From assembly GCF_009696065.1 (NCBI RefSeq), contig NZ_VUMS01000023.1:1-44130 (forward strand): DNA of 44,130 nt, written 5' to 3'. The position numbers were made by a program, and so were the translations under genes. Position 1 is the stretch's first letter; each line of letters begins with the position of its first letter. Of the stretch, positions 29,006-36,667 are shown piece after piece. Origin of the DNA: Oliverpabstia intestinalis. Lineage in GTDB: Bacteria > Bacillota > Clostridia > Lachnospirales > Lachnospiraceae. A model generated the notes under the pieces. It worked only from the letters and a program-made list of their open reading frames with translations. It was not told the origin of the DNA and did not search any database.

Positions 29006-29782
29006 ATGGGAAGAGCAATAGCAATTGCAAATCAGAAGGGCGGCGTGGGAAAATCCACGACAGCGATTAATTTATCCTCCTGCCTTGGTGCCATGGGCCA
29101 GAAGGTTTTGACAATAGATCTGGATCCACAGGGAAATACAACCAGTGGTCTGGGGGTAGAGAAGGATGCGGCAGAGAATACAGTATATGAATTGTTACTT
29201 GGTGAGTGTGAAGTAGAAGAATGTCTGCAGAAATTGGAATTCGAAGGAGTGTCTTTAATTCCTTCCAATGTCAATTTAGCGGGAGCGGAGATTGAACTGA
29301 TTGGTATCGAAGATAAAGAATATATATTACAGAATAAAATCAGCAAGATCCGAGATCAGTTTGATTTTATTATCATTGACTGTCCGCCATCATTGAATAT
29401 GTTGACCATCAACGCAATGACAACTGCAAATACCGTTCTGGTACCGATTCAGTGTGAATATTACGCACTGGAAGGACTTTCTCAATTGATGCACACAATC
29501 GAACTGGTGCAGGAAAGACTGAATCCGGATCTGGAAATGGAAGGTGTTGTATTTACTATGTATGATGCGAGAACTAATCTTTCTTTACAGGTAGTAGAAA
29601 ATGTTAAGAATAATCTGAATCAGACAATCTATAAAACTATTATTCCGAGAAATGTACGTCTGGCAGAAGCACCAAGTCATGGACTCCCGATTAATTACTA
29701 TGATGCAAGATCCACAGGAGCAGAAAGTTATCAGCTGTTAGCAGAAGAAGTGATACACAGGGGGGATGAAGAATGGCAGTGA
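29006..29782 (+). CDS. parA: Chromosome partitioning ATPase ParA (Soj)
   Basis: A 258-aa deviant-Walker ATPase that, with ParB-parS, segregates origins and in Firmicutes also regulates DnaA. Deviant Walker A KGGVGKSTT is at about 11-19, the switch DLDPQGNTT follows, and IIDCPPSLNMLTINAM is typical. The start has AAGGAG 8 bp upstream. It overlaps parB by 10 bp. Three parS sites lie upstream. Confidence 0.96.
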   Translation: MGRAIAIANQKGGVGKSTTAINLSSCLGAMGQKVLTIDLDPQGNTTSGLGVEKDAAENTVYELLLGECEVEECLQKLEFEGVSLIPSNVNLAGAEIELIGIEDKEYILQNKISKIRDQFDFIIIDCPPSLNMLTINAMTTANTVLVPIQCEYYALEGLSQLMHTIELVQERLNPDLEMEGVVFTMYDARTNLSLQVVENVKNNLNQTIYKTIIPRNVRLAEAPSHGLPINYYDARSTGAESYQLLAEEVIHRGDEEWQ

Positions 29783-30714
29783 AAAAAGGTGGCCTTGGAA
29801 AAGGATTGGATTCTTTGATTCCATCCGGAGCTCCGAAAAATAAGAAAAATATAACAGAAGAAAAAAAACAACCGGTAAAAGTAGTAGAAAAAGTAGTGGA
29901 AAAGATCGTTGAGAAACCGGTTGAAATGAAGATGAAAATCACAGAAGTAGAGCCTAATAGAGAACAGCCAAGAAAAAATTTTGATGAAGATGCTCTTCTG
30001 GAACTGGCAGAATCTATCAAACAGTTTGGCGTTTTGCAACCACTGCTGGTTCAGAAAAAGGATGATTACTATGAAATTATTGCCGGGGAACGCAGATGGC
30101 GAGCTGCAAAACTGGCAGGGTTGAAAGAAGTACCTGTTATTATCAAAGATTTTTCAGATCAGGAAGTTGTAGAAATTGCACTGATTGAGAATATTCAGAG
30201 AGAGGATCTGAATGCAATTGAAGAAGCGGTTGCCTATAAACGGTTGATGGAAGAATTCCATCTGAAACAGGATGAAATTGCAGAGAGAGTATCCAAAAGC
30301 AGAACTGCGGTTACGAATGCGATGCGACTGTTGAAACTGGATGAGAGAGTGCAGGATATGCTGATTCAGGATATGATTTCTCCGGGACATGCAAGAACAC
30401 TTCTGGGAATCGAAGACAAAGACCAGCAATATAATCTGGCGATGCGAATCTTTGATGAAAAACTGAGTGTCAGAGATACAGAAAAAATCGTGAAAGATCT
30501 GCAAAAACCCAAAAAAGAAGAAAAGAAAAAAGAAGCAGATCCGCAGATGGAAGTAATCTATCAGCAACTGGAAGAACGAATAAAATCGATCGTGGGAACC
30601 AAGGTGGCGATCCAGCACAAGAATAAGAATAAGGGTAAAATAGAGATTGAGTATTATTCTCAGGCTGAACTGGAACGACTGATTGATCTGTTCGAATCTA
30701 TAAAGGAATCTTGA
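29773..30714 (+). CDS. parB: Chromosome partitioning protein ParB (Spo0J)
   Basis: A 313-aa CTP-dependent clamp that loads at parS and spreads. The N-terminal arm is Lys/Val/Glu-rich (KVVEKVVEKIVEKPVEM). The CTPase core has NREQPRKNFDE, the box II motif GERRWRAAKLAGL and ENIQREDLNAIEEA. The central HTH follows, with SKSRTAVTNAMRLLKL, and the C-terminus is the dimer domain. The three parS sites just upstream are its expected target. Confidence 0.96.
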   Translation: MAVKKGGLGKGLDSLIPSGAPKNKKNITEEKKQPVKVVEKVVEKIVEKPVEMKMKITEVEPNREQPRKNFDEDALLELAESIKQFGVLQPLLVQKKDDYYEIIAGERRWRAAKLAGLKEVPVIIKDFSDQEVVEIALIENIQREDLNAIEEAVAYKRLMEEFHLKQDEIAERVSKSRTAVTNAMRLLKLDERVQDMLIQDMISPGHARTLLGIEDKDQQYNLAMRIFDEKLSVRDTEKIVKDLQKPKKEEKKKEADPQMEVIYQQLEERIKSIVGTKVAIQHKNKNKGKIEIEYYSQAELERLIDLFESIKES

Positions 30715-30761
30715 AAAACGTCCGCTAAGAAATAAGTGTAAGGAGCATAAGAAGGATACTT

Positions 30762-30882
30762 GTAACTGTTCAGTACCCTCACGGTTACGAGTCAAAATGC
30801 ATTTCTAATCACCTTCGGTGAAGGCATTTTGACATAAAATATGCAAAAACACCTCGCGGAATGCTACCTACTGAATAGTTAC
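30762..30882. mobile_element. 121-bp MITE-like element with GTAACTGTTCAGTA ends
   Basis: GTAACTGTTCAGTA (30762-30775) is inverted as TACTGAATAGTTAC (30869-30882). The interior has GAGTCAAAATGCATTTCTAA and GGCATTTTGAC around a TCACCTTCGGTGA hairpin. It lies between parB and the DUF4446 gene. Confidence 0.8.
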
Positions 30883-30934
30883 GGAGAATCATTTTGGTAG
30901 TGGCAGCTGATAAATAGAAAGGGTAGATTGACAC

Positions 30935-31450
30935 ATGAATAATTTTTTTGATGCAATAGGTATTGACCTGGGAATTCTGGTAGTCATGCTTATGGTATTG
31001 GTACTGGTATTGATTGTACTGGTGTTAAATGTTTCTCTGGGACTGCACCGGCAGAGACGTCGTTACAATATGTTTATGAAAGGCGCGGATGGACAAAGCC
31101 TGGAGAGAGTATTTTCTCAAAAATTAAAAGAAGTAGACAGGCTTTCAAGAGCAAACGAACAGAGTCTTGAAGAAGTCAGGGGACTGAAGGATATGCTGTC
31201 CAGGTCTCTGACAAAATACGGGATCGTAAAATACGATGCTTTCGATGACGTAGGAGGAAAACTGAGTTTTGCAATCGCTCTTCTGGATATGAACAATACC
31301 GGATTTATCCTGAATGCAATTCACAGCAGAGATAACTGTTTCTTCTATATCAAAGAAATAGTAAAAGGAGAGTCCTACATTCTGCTCAGTTCAGAGGAAA
31401 TGGATGCCTTGCGTCAGGCAGTACATTTTGGAGAGAATAAGGTTCGATAA
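30935..31450 (+). CDS. DUF4446 family membrane protein
   Basis: A 171-aa protein with one N-terminal transmembrane helix (about 10-33, rich in Leu/Val/Met), then a basic LHRQRRRYNMF, a coiled segment with KLKEVDRLSRANEQSLEEV, and a C-terminal domain containing LSFAIALLDMNNTGFILNAIHSR-like sequence. This is typical of DUF4446, a Clostridial family found near parAB at the origin. The function is unknown; the location suggests a link to the origin or cell envelope. Confidence 0.85.
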   Translation: MNNFFDAIGIDLGILVVMLMVLVLVLIVLVLNVSLGLHRQRRRYNMFMKGADGQSLERVFSQKLKEVDRLSRANEQSLEEVRGLKDMLSRSLTKYGIVKYDAFDDVGGKLSFAIALLDMNNTGFILNAIHSRDNCFFYIKEIVKGESYILLSSEEMDALRQAVHFGENKVR

Positions 31451-31471
31451 GAGAAAAGAAAAAAGATTGCA

Positions 31472-31511
31472 GAAAGCAGATGGAACGAAAAAAGTTTCAT
31501 CTGCTTTTTTG
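31472..31511 (+). terminator. DUF4446 terminator
   Basis: GAAAGCAGATGGAAC pairs with GTTTCATCTGCTTTTTT around GAAAAAA. A 10-bp stem directly followed by a T run gives a standard intrinsic terminator. Confidence 0.85.
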
Positions 31512-31674
31512 GTCATGGGATAACGAGGCAAAGCCTATCCTGTGAGAGAATTGTATTTATCCAAGAACCGTGTGAATCCCACTTGAAAAAAAGGCAATAC
31601 TATTATAAAATAAAGAGAATGATTACTTATTATAATAAAGAACAAGAATAGTAACCTGAAAGAGGGAGGAAAAT

Positions 31675-32964
31675 ATGTTAGATATCAAGTTTGTCCGGGA
31701 AAATCCGGATGTGGTTAAAGAAAATATTCGTAAAAAATTCCAGGATCAGAAAATCCCGATGGTAGATGAAGTCATCGCTCTGGATCAGGAAAACAGAAAT
31801 ATTAAGCAGGAAGTAGAATCCCTGCGTGCAAATAAAAACAAAATCAGTAAACAGATCGGTGCACTGATGGCACAGGGTAAAAAAGAAGAAGCAGAAGAAG
31901 TGAAGAAAGAAGTTGCAGCTTCCGGTGCAAAAATTGATGAACTGTCTGCAAGAGAAAAAGAAGTAGAAGAAAAAATCAAAACAATCATGATGACAATCCC
32001 GAATATCATCGACCCTTCTGTCCCGGTTGGAAAAGATGACAGCGAGAACGTAGAGATCGAACGTTTCGGCGAGCCGGTTGTTCCGGATTATGAAGTTCCG
32101 TATCATGCGGAGATCATGGAATCTTTCGATGGGCTGGATCTGGACAGTGCGAGAAAAGTGGCAGGTAATGGTTTCTATTATCTGATGGGAGACATCGCAA
32201 GAATCCACTCCGCAGTTATCTCTTACGCAAGAGATTTTATGATCAACAAAGGATTTACTTACTGTGTACCGCCTTTCATGATCCGAAGCGATGTAGTTAC
32301 CGGTGTTATGAGTTTTGCTGAGATGGATGCCATGATGTATAAAATCGAAGGCGAAGATCTGTATCTGATCGGAACCAGCGAACATTCCATGATTGGTAAA
32401 TTCATCGATACCATTCTGCCGGAAGATACGCTGCCGAGAACTCTGACAAGCTATTCTCCTTGCTTCAGAAAAGAAAAAGGTGCACATGGTCTGGAAGAGA
32501 GAGGTGTATATCGTATCCATCAGTTTGAAAAACAGGAAATGATCGTTGTCTGCAAACCGGAGGACAGCAAGATGTGGTTTGATAAACTGTGGCAGAACAC
32601 TGTTGAGCTGTTCCGTACCCTGGATATCCCGGTTCGTACTCTGGAATGCTGTTCCGGTGACCTGGCTGATCTGAAAGTAAAATCCATCGATGTAGAGGCA
32701 TGGTCTCCAAGACAGAAGAAATACTTCGAAGTAGGAAGCTGCTCCAACCTGGGTGATGCACAGGCAAGAAGACTGAAAATCCGTGTAAATGGTGAAAATG
32801 GTAAGTATTTCGCACATACTTTGAATAATACTGTAGTTGCGCCGCCGAGAATGCTGATTGCCTTCCTGGAAAATAACCTGAATGCAGACGGAAGTGTAAA
32901 TATCCCGAAAGCACTGCAGCCATATATGGGTGGAATCGAAAAAATCGTACCGAAACATAAATAA
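31675..32964 (+). CDS. serS: Serine--tRNA ligase
   Basis: A 429-aa class II synthetase that charges tRNA-Ser. The N-terminus MLDIKFVRENPDVVKENI leads into the long tRNA-binding coiled coil (about 30-105). The serine-binding TxE motif is TSEHS, and motif 2 is CFRKEKGAHGLEERGVYR. Motif 3 reads LNNTVVAPPRMLIAFLENN where most bacterial enzymes have a GRT-type sequence, though the catalytic Arg is kept. AGGGAGGA precedes the ATG. No T-box is seen in the 224-bp leader. Confidence 0.94.
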   Translation: MLDIKFVRENPDVVKENIRKKFQDQKIPMVDEVIALDQENRNIKQEVESLRANKNKISKQIGALMAQGKKEEAEEVKKEVAASGAKIDELSAREKEVEEKIKTIMMTIPNIIDPSVPVGKDDSENVEIERFGEPVVPDYEVPYHAEIMESFDGLDLDSARKVAGNGFYYLMGDIARIHSAVISYARDFMINKGFTYCVPPFMIRSDVVTGVMSFAEMDAMMYKIEGEDLYLIGTSEHSMIGKFIDTILPEDTLPRTLTSYSPCFRKEKGAHGLEERGVYRIHQFEKQEMIVVCKPEDSKMWFDKLWQNTVELFRTLDIPVRTLECCSGDLADLKVKSIDVEAWSPRQKKYFEVGSCSNLGDAQARRLKIRVNGENGKYFAHTLNNTVVAPPRMLIAFLENNLNADGSVNIPKALQPYMGGIEKIVPKHK

Positions 32965-32974
32965 GAGATGGAAT

Positions 32975-33050
32975 GCAAGTCAAAATGCCATCATCGAAGG
33001 TGATTAGAAATGCATTCTGACTCGTAACTGTGAGGATACTGAACAGTTAC
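32975..33050. repeat. One-ended copy of the GTAACTGTTCAGTA repeat, inverted
   Basis: CAAGTCAAAATGCCATCATC, then GAAATGCATTCTGACTCGTA, ending in TACTGAACAGTTAC (33037-33050). In reverse complement this matches the left half of the element at 30762. The other terminal repeat is missing. Confidence 0.65.
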
Positions 33051-33083
33051 GATGGAATAATAAAAAGACAGCGGCTGTTACGG

Positions 33084-33119
33084 ACACCAGATATCCGAAG
33101 AACAATGGATATCTGGTGT
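33084..33119 (+). terminator. Hairpin after serS
   Basis: ACACCAGATATCC (33084-33096) and GGATATCTGGTGT (33107-33119) form a perfect 13-bp stem. No T tract follows, so its role as a terminator is uncertain. Confidence 0.5.
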
Positions 33120-33198
33120 TGGCATGCGGAGAAAAGTTACCGGGTCATTCCTGTGATGTGGTAACAGAAAATGGATAATAAGAAAGGAGGAAGACTGT

Positions 33199-34071
33199 AT
33201 GCACAGTTATCTTCGGGCTATAGGATTTTCAAAACTGGAGCAGAAAGATCTGGATCAGATCCTGCAAGAGGTGATTGTTTCCTGCGATGAGAAAAAGATC
33301 GCAGAGCAGGGAAAAAACGAGATTTTTGCGGAATTGTCCCGATATTTTGGTATGAATATCGGACTGCGTGTCTGTGGAACTTATGATGAGCAGGATCAGT
33401 TTCGGATGGAATATTATTTTCCGTATTTTGCCGGAAGCGGTATCACCAGTCAGGAAGATGTGATGGTAGAACAACGTTCTGAAAAAGTCTGTTTTTCCGG
33501 AGCGTGTGACGATGTGCGTGTGGGTGTGACTCTGATCTTTTATCTGGCAAATGCAGGAGAATATCTGACAGAACGTACCAAGGGGACACCGGGGGAAGGT
33601 TTCAGCAACCTGACCTTATCCGGTCTTTCTACGGAGGGCAAGATTTTGTTGCCAATTCAAAAAAATATTGCCCAGAGAGAACGGGATCAGCAGCTGACCC
33701 GGAAGAGAACACAGATGATCTACGAAGCGCGCCGGGGAAATGAAGAAGCGATGGAAAATCTGACTATGGATGATATGGATACGTATGCCATGATTTCAAG
33801 AAGAATCGCTAACGAAGATATTTTTTCTATTGTAGATACGTATTTTATGCCTTATGGTATGGAGTGCGACCGGTATAATGTAATGGGAGAGATTCTTGAA
33901 TGGATGGAAACCACGAACAAACTGACCGGCGAGAAGCTGTATCAGATGACAATCAACTGCAACGACCTGATCTTCGATATCTGTATGAACCAGGAAGATC
34001 TGATGGGAATCCCGGAAGTTGGTCGAAGATTCAAGGGAATTATCTGGTTGCAGGGAAGCCTGAATTTTTAA
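33199..34071 (+). CDS. DUF3881 family protein
   Basis: A 290-aa soluble protein beginning MHSYLRAIGFSKLEQKDL, which matches my memory of the Lachnospiraceae family DUF3881. It has no transmembrane segment. Features include an N-terminal alpha/beta region, then RKRTQMIYEARRGNEEAMENL followed by an acidic DDMDTY segment. A strong AAGGAGG RBS is upstream. The function is unknown. It is probably a monocistronic gene after serS. Confidence 0.75.
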   Translation: MHSYLRAIGFSKLEQKDLDQILQEVIVSCDEKKIAEQGKNEIFAELSRYFGMNIGLRVCGTYDEQDQFRMEYYFPYFAGSGITSQEDVMVEQRSEKVCFSGACDDVRVGVTLIFYLANAGEYLTERTKGTPGEGFSNLTLSGLSTEGKILLPIQKNIAQRERDQQLTRKRTQMIYEARRGNEEAMENLTMDDMDTYAMISRRIANEDIFSIVDTYFMPYGMECDRYNVMGEILEWMETTNKLTGEKLYQMTINCNDLIFDICMNQEDLMGIPEVGRRFKGIIWLQGSLNF

Positions 34072-34149
34072 GGTTGTCATTTCAGGCATTCTATAGTAGA
34101 ATAAATATATCTGTGAAGGTAGCGAACAGTTACCGAAATAATCTGTAGA

Positions 34150-34178
34150 TTGACAACTCGAAAAAGAGTTGATAATCT
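34150..34178 (+). promoter_or_regulatory. Promoter upstream of the tRNA-Arg locus
   Basis: TTGACA (34150-34155) followed by GATAAT (34171-34176, 15 bp) or TAATCT (34173-34178, 17 bp). It could drive the broken copy and the intact tRNA-Arg 330 bp downstream. A hairpin CAACTC/GAGTTG occupies the spacer. Confidence 0.45.
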
Positions 34179-34237
34179 TATATATGGCCGAAGGGAAAAT
34201 CCCAGAAACCCAGTAAAATCAAGGGTTTTCGGCATGT

Positions 34238-34349
34238 GTCGTCATAGCTCAGCTGGATAGAGCACTCGCCTCCTAAGAAGGAGCCGCGGCTGAACCCTGA
34301 GGGAAAACAGAAAAAAGAACTTGGAGTTCGAATCTATTCTGGAAGAGAC
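34238..34349 (+). pseudogene. Broken tRNA-Arg(CCT) copy
   Basis: The 33 bases at 34245-34277 are identical to 34516-34548 of the intact tRNA-Arg: D arm, 5' half of the anticodon arm and the CCT anticodon. After CCTAAG the sequence diverges to AAGGAGCCGCGG, so the GCGAG half of the anticodon stem is absent. A degraded T-loop-like GTTCGAAT and a GAAGAGAC end follow. It cannot fold as a tRNA and is probably a recombination scar. Confidence 0.7.
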
Positions 34350-34508
34350 AAAATTAACAACGGAGCTTTCCCCATTTTGGCGGATGTTCTACTGTTACAA
34401 TTTCATAATCTGATGATCTGCAGTTGATTAAAAATCAGCTGAAAATCATATATCGGTTACCGAACCAAAAGGCTGAAAACTTAGTGTTTAAGCCAAAAAT
34501 CGGTACTT

Positions 34509-34582
34509 GTCTTCGTAGCTCAGCTGGATAGAGCACTCGCCTCCTAAGCGAGGGGTCAGAGGTTCAAATCCTCCCGGAGACG
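34509..34582 (+). tRNA. tRNA-Arg (CCT)
   Basis: A 74-nt tRNA. Acceptor GTCTTCG pairs with CGGAGAC (with a T-G wobble), discriminator G. The anticodon stem-loop CTCGC-CTCCTAA-GCGAG carries CCT. The T arm is AGAGG-TTCAAAT-CCTCC, with one A-C mismatch at the base of the stem. The weak pairs in its 3' half are consistent with a 3' end supplied by an integrated element, but this is inference. Confidence 0.93.
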
Positions 34583-34589
34583 GTATATC

Positions 34590-34638
34590 AAGCGGAAAAT
34601 GGTTAGCAAAATTAGCAAAACCATCTTCCGCTTTTTAT
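34590..34638 (+). terminator. tRNA-Arg terminator
   Basis: AAGCGGAAAATGGTT (34590-34604) pairs with AACCATCTTCCGCTT (34619-34633), followed by TTTAT. A long intrinsic terminator. Confidence 0.85.
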
Positions 34639-34678
34639 TATTTTCGATGAAGAAAAAGCAAGTGAGAAATGAATTTCC

Positions 34679-34898
34679 AGCTAATTTGAAGTGATATTCG
34701 TTAGCTGGCAGCTAATCAAAATTGCTGTTTTGCAAACGGGAAAAAATGAACTTCCTGCTAACATCGGGGTTCGTTCCTGTTGAAACCTCAGATTGGGGAT
34801 GTAAAACAGGGTAAAGCGGTGTAAAATCCTTCTATAAAAGGAACTTCTGCAAACTTCTATTAGCTGAAACAATAGAATGTTTCATTAGCTGTAGCTAA
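34679..34898. repeat. Cluster of AGCTAA/TTAGCT half-sites (candidate centromere, iterons or operator)
   Basis: Six copies of AGCTAA or its complement occur in 220 bp: 34679, 34701, 34710, 34860, 34885 and 34893. Two pairs form palindromes, TTAGCTGGCAGCTAA (34701-34715) and ATTAGCTGTAGCTAAT (34884-34899). Each palindrome is followed by GCAAACGGGA-type sequence (34732, 34901). No gene lies here. Its position just upstream of a ParB-ParA-ParB-RepA cluster suggests a cis site for one of those proteins. Confidence 0.6.
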
Positions 34899-34909
34899 TG
34901 GCAAACGGG

Positions 34910-34964
34910 ATGCTCGTTTGGATCAGATTCAAATAAAAGAATCTAATCTGAACGGGCATTTTTT
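34910..34964 (+). terminator. Terminator/attenuator before the accessory parB
   Basis: ATGCTCGTT (34910-34918) pairs with AACGGGCAT (34951-34959), with the inner stem CAGATT/AATCT, followed by TTTTTG. It would insulate the accessory operon, or attenuate it if its promoter lies upstream. Confidence 0.7.
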
Positions 34965-34993
34965 GTTTGGATTACAGGAAAAGGAGGAGTTTA

Positions 34994-35863
34994 ATGGCAG
35001 GAAAAGAAGCAGCTACTCAGTTTGATGATGAACAGATAATTGAAATTGAGATTGAAAGGCTCAGATCTTTTAAAGATCATCCATTCAAGGTTGAAGATGA
35101 TAAGGATATGCATCTTCTGAAAGACAGCATAAAAAAATATGGTGTTTTAAATCCGCTGATCGTAAGGCCGGTACCAGATGGTGTATACGAAATCATTTCT
35201 GGTCACAGAAGAAAATATGCAGCACAGCAGCTTGGATATCGGAAAGTGCCTGTGATTATTCGGGTAATGAACGATGAGGAAGCCATTATAAAAATGGTGG
35301 ATTCTAATCTTCAAAGGGAACGGATCAGTTACAGCGAGAAAGCTTTTGCTTACAAAATGAAGAATGATGCTATGAAAAGGACTGCAGGAAGACCGCGTAG
35401 CCAAATCGACCACAATTTAAAAGGAAAGAGAACAGTGGAAATTATCGCAGAAGAAACAGGTGAAAGTCCAAAGCAGGTGCAAAGATATATTACTCTCACG
35501 AACCTGATTCCAGAGCTTTTACAGCAGTTAGATGATGAACTGATTTCCTTCAATCCGGCAGTTGAACTGGCAGCATTAAAGGAAAAGGAACAAAAACAGC
35601 TAATCGAAGCCATGGATTATGCTCAGTCAGTGCCCTCTCTTTCTCAGGCACAGCGAATAAAAAAATTGAGCAAAGATGGAAAGCTGACTTTAGAAAAGAT
35701 GCAGGAAATTCTCAGTGAAATAAAAAAAGGAGAAATAACAAGAGTCACATTTACAAATGAACAGCTTCACAGATATTTTCCCAACAACTATACACCGGAA
35801 ATGATGAAGCGTGAAATCGTAGCAATCTTAAAAATATGGATGGAACAATACTGGGACAAATAA
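34994..35863 (+). CDS. ParB-like partition protein, accessory copy 1
   Basis: A 289-aa ParB/RepB/Spo0J-type protein. The N-terminal core has HPFKVEDDKDMHLLKDSIKK, GVLNPLIVRP and the box II motif ISGHRRKYAAQQLGY, then DSNLQRE. A helix-turn-helix follows (AEETGESPKQVQRYITLTNL), and the C-terminus has YFPNNYTPEMM. AAGGAGG (34981-34987) is 6 bp before this ATG; the open frame extends to 34967 without an RBS. It is paralogous to the ParB at 36657 and flanks a ParA with it. It probably acts in partition or regulation of a mobile element. Confidence 0.88.
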   Translation: MAGKEAATQFDDEQIIEIEIERLRSFKDHPFKVEDDKDMHLLKDSIKKYGVLNPLIVRPVPDGVYEIISGHRRKYAAQQLGYRKVPVIIRVMNDEEAIIKMVDSNLQRERISYSEKAFAYKMKNDAMKRTAGRPRSQIDHNLKGKRTVEIIAEETGESPKQVQRYITLTNLIPELLQQLDDELISFNPAVELAALKEKEQKQLIEAMDYAQSVPSLSQAQRIKKLSKDGKLTLEKMQEILSEIKKGEITRVTFTNEQLHRYFPNNYTPEMMKREIVAILKIWMEQYWDK

Positions 35864-35881
35864 GAAACGGAGGAATGAAGA

Positions 35882-36667
35882 ATGTGTAAAGTAATCGCTG
35901 TTACAAATCAGAAAGGCGGGGTCGGAAAGACAACGACAACAGTAAACTTAGGGATCGGCCTGGCGAAAGAAGGGAAAAAGGTGCTTTTGATTGATGCGGA
36001 TCCCCAGGGAAGCCTGACAGCCAGTCTTGGGTATGTGGAACCGGATGATCTTGGTACTACCCTGGCAACAATTATGCTGGCAGTTATTAATGAGGAAGAA
36101 ATAAAACCGGAGGATGGAATTCTTCATCATGAGGAAAATGTGGATCTGTTACCGGCAAATATTGAATTGTCAGCCTTGGAAGTAACGCTGGGAAATGTGA
36201 TGAGCCGGGAAATGATCATGAAAGATTATATCGAAATGATGAGAGAACGATACGATTATATCCTGATCGACTGTATGCCCAGCCTTGGCATGATGACGAT
36301 CAATGCACTGGTTGCTTCGGATGCAGTTCTGATTCCGGTACAGGCAGCATATTTGCCGGTGAAAGGTCTCCAGCAGCTGATCAAAACCATTTCTATGGTA
36401 AAGAAAAGACTGAACAGGAAATTGCAGATTATGGGAATTCTGCTGACGATGGTAGATTTCCGAACAAATTACGCAAAAGATATTTCAACCATGCTCCACG
36501 TTACCTACGGTTCAAAGATCACGATTTTTGAAAATGTAATACCGTTATCGGTAAAGGCGGCAGAAACAAGTGCAGAGGGAATCAGTATTTATGCTCACTG
36601 TCCTAGGAGCAAAGTGTCCAATGCATATAAGAGTCTTACACAGGAGGTTTTAGAAAATGAAAAATAG
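35882..36667 (+). CDS. ParA-family ATPase, accessory copy
   Basis: A 261-aa deviant-Walker ATPase with KGGVGKTTTTVNLGIGLAKE, DADPQGSLTASLG and LIDCMPSLGMMTINAL. It is clearly divergent from the chromosomal ParA 6 kb upstream. It starts 19 bp after the first accessory ParB with GGAGG upstream, and overlaps the second by 11 bp. It is expected to drive segregation or stability of an extrachromosomal or integrated element. Confidence 0.93.
   Translation: MCKVIAVTNQKGGVGKTTTTVNLGIGLAKEGKKVLLIDADPQGSLTASLGYVEPDDLGTTLATIMLAVINEEEIKPEDGILHHEENVDLLPANIELSALEVTLGNVMSREMIMKDYIEMMRERYDYILIDCMPSLGMMTINALVASDAVLIPVQAAYLPVKGLQQLIKTISMVKKRLNRKLQIMGILLTMVDFRTNYAKDISTMLHVTYGSKITIFENVIPLSVKAAETSAEGISIYAHCPRSKVSNAYKSLTQEVLENEK

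Noticed and set aside
31451-31674. T-box riboswitch upstream of serS
   Set aside because: No AGGGTGG-type T-box sequence or antiterminator was found; only the preceding gene's terminator is seen.
31678-32958. A 426-codon open frame antisense to nearly all of serS
   Set aside because: It is the mirror of a biased coding sequence, with no RBS and Phe/Ile/Cys-rich low-complexity content; serS is certain.
34238-34349. An intron in the anticodon loop of the first tRNA-Arg copy
   Set aside because: Known group I introns sit at this place in tRNA-Arg(CCU), but the inserted stretch is far too short and the 3' half of the anticodon stem never reappears.
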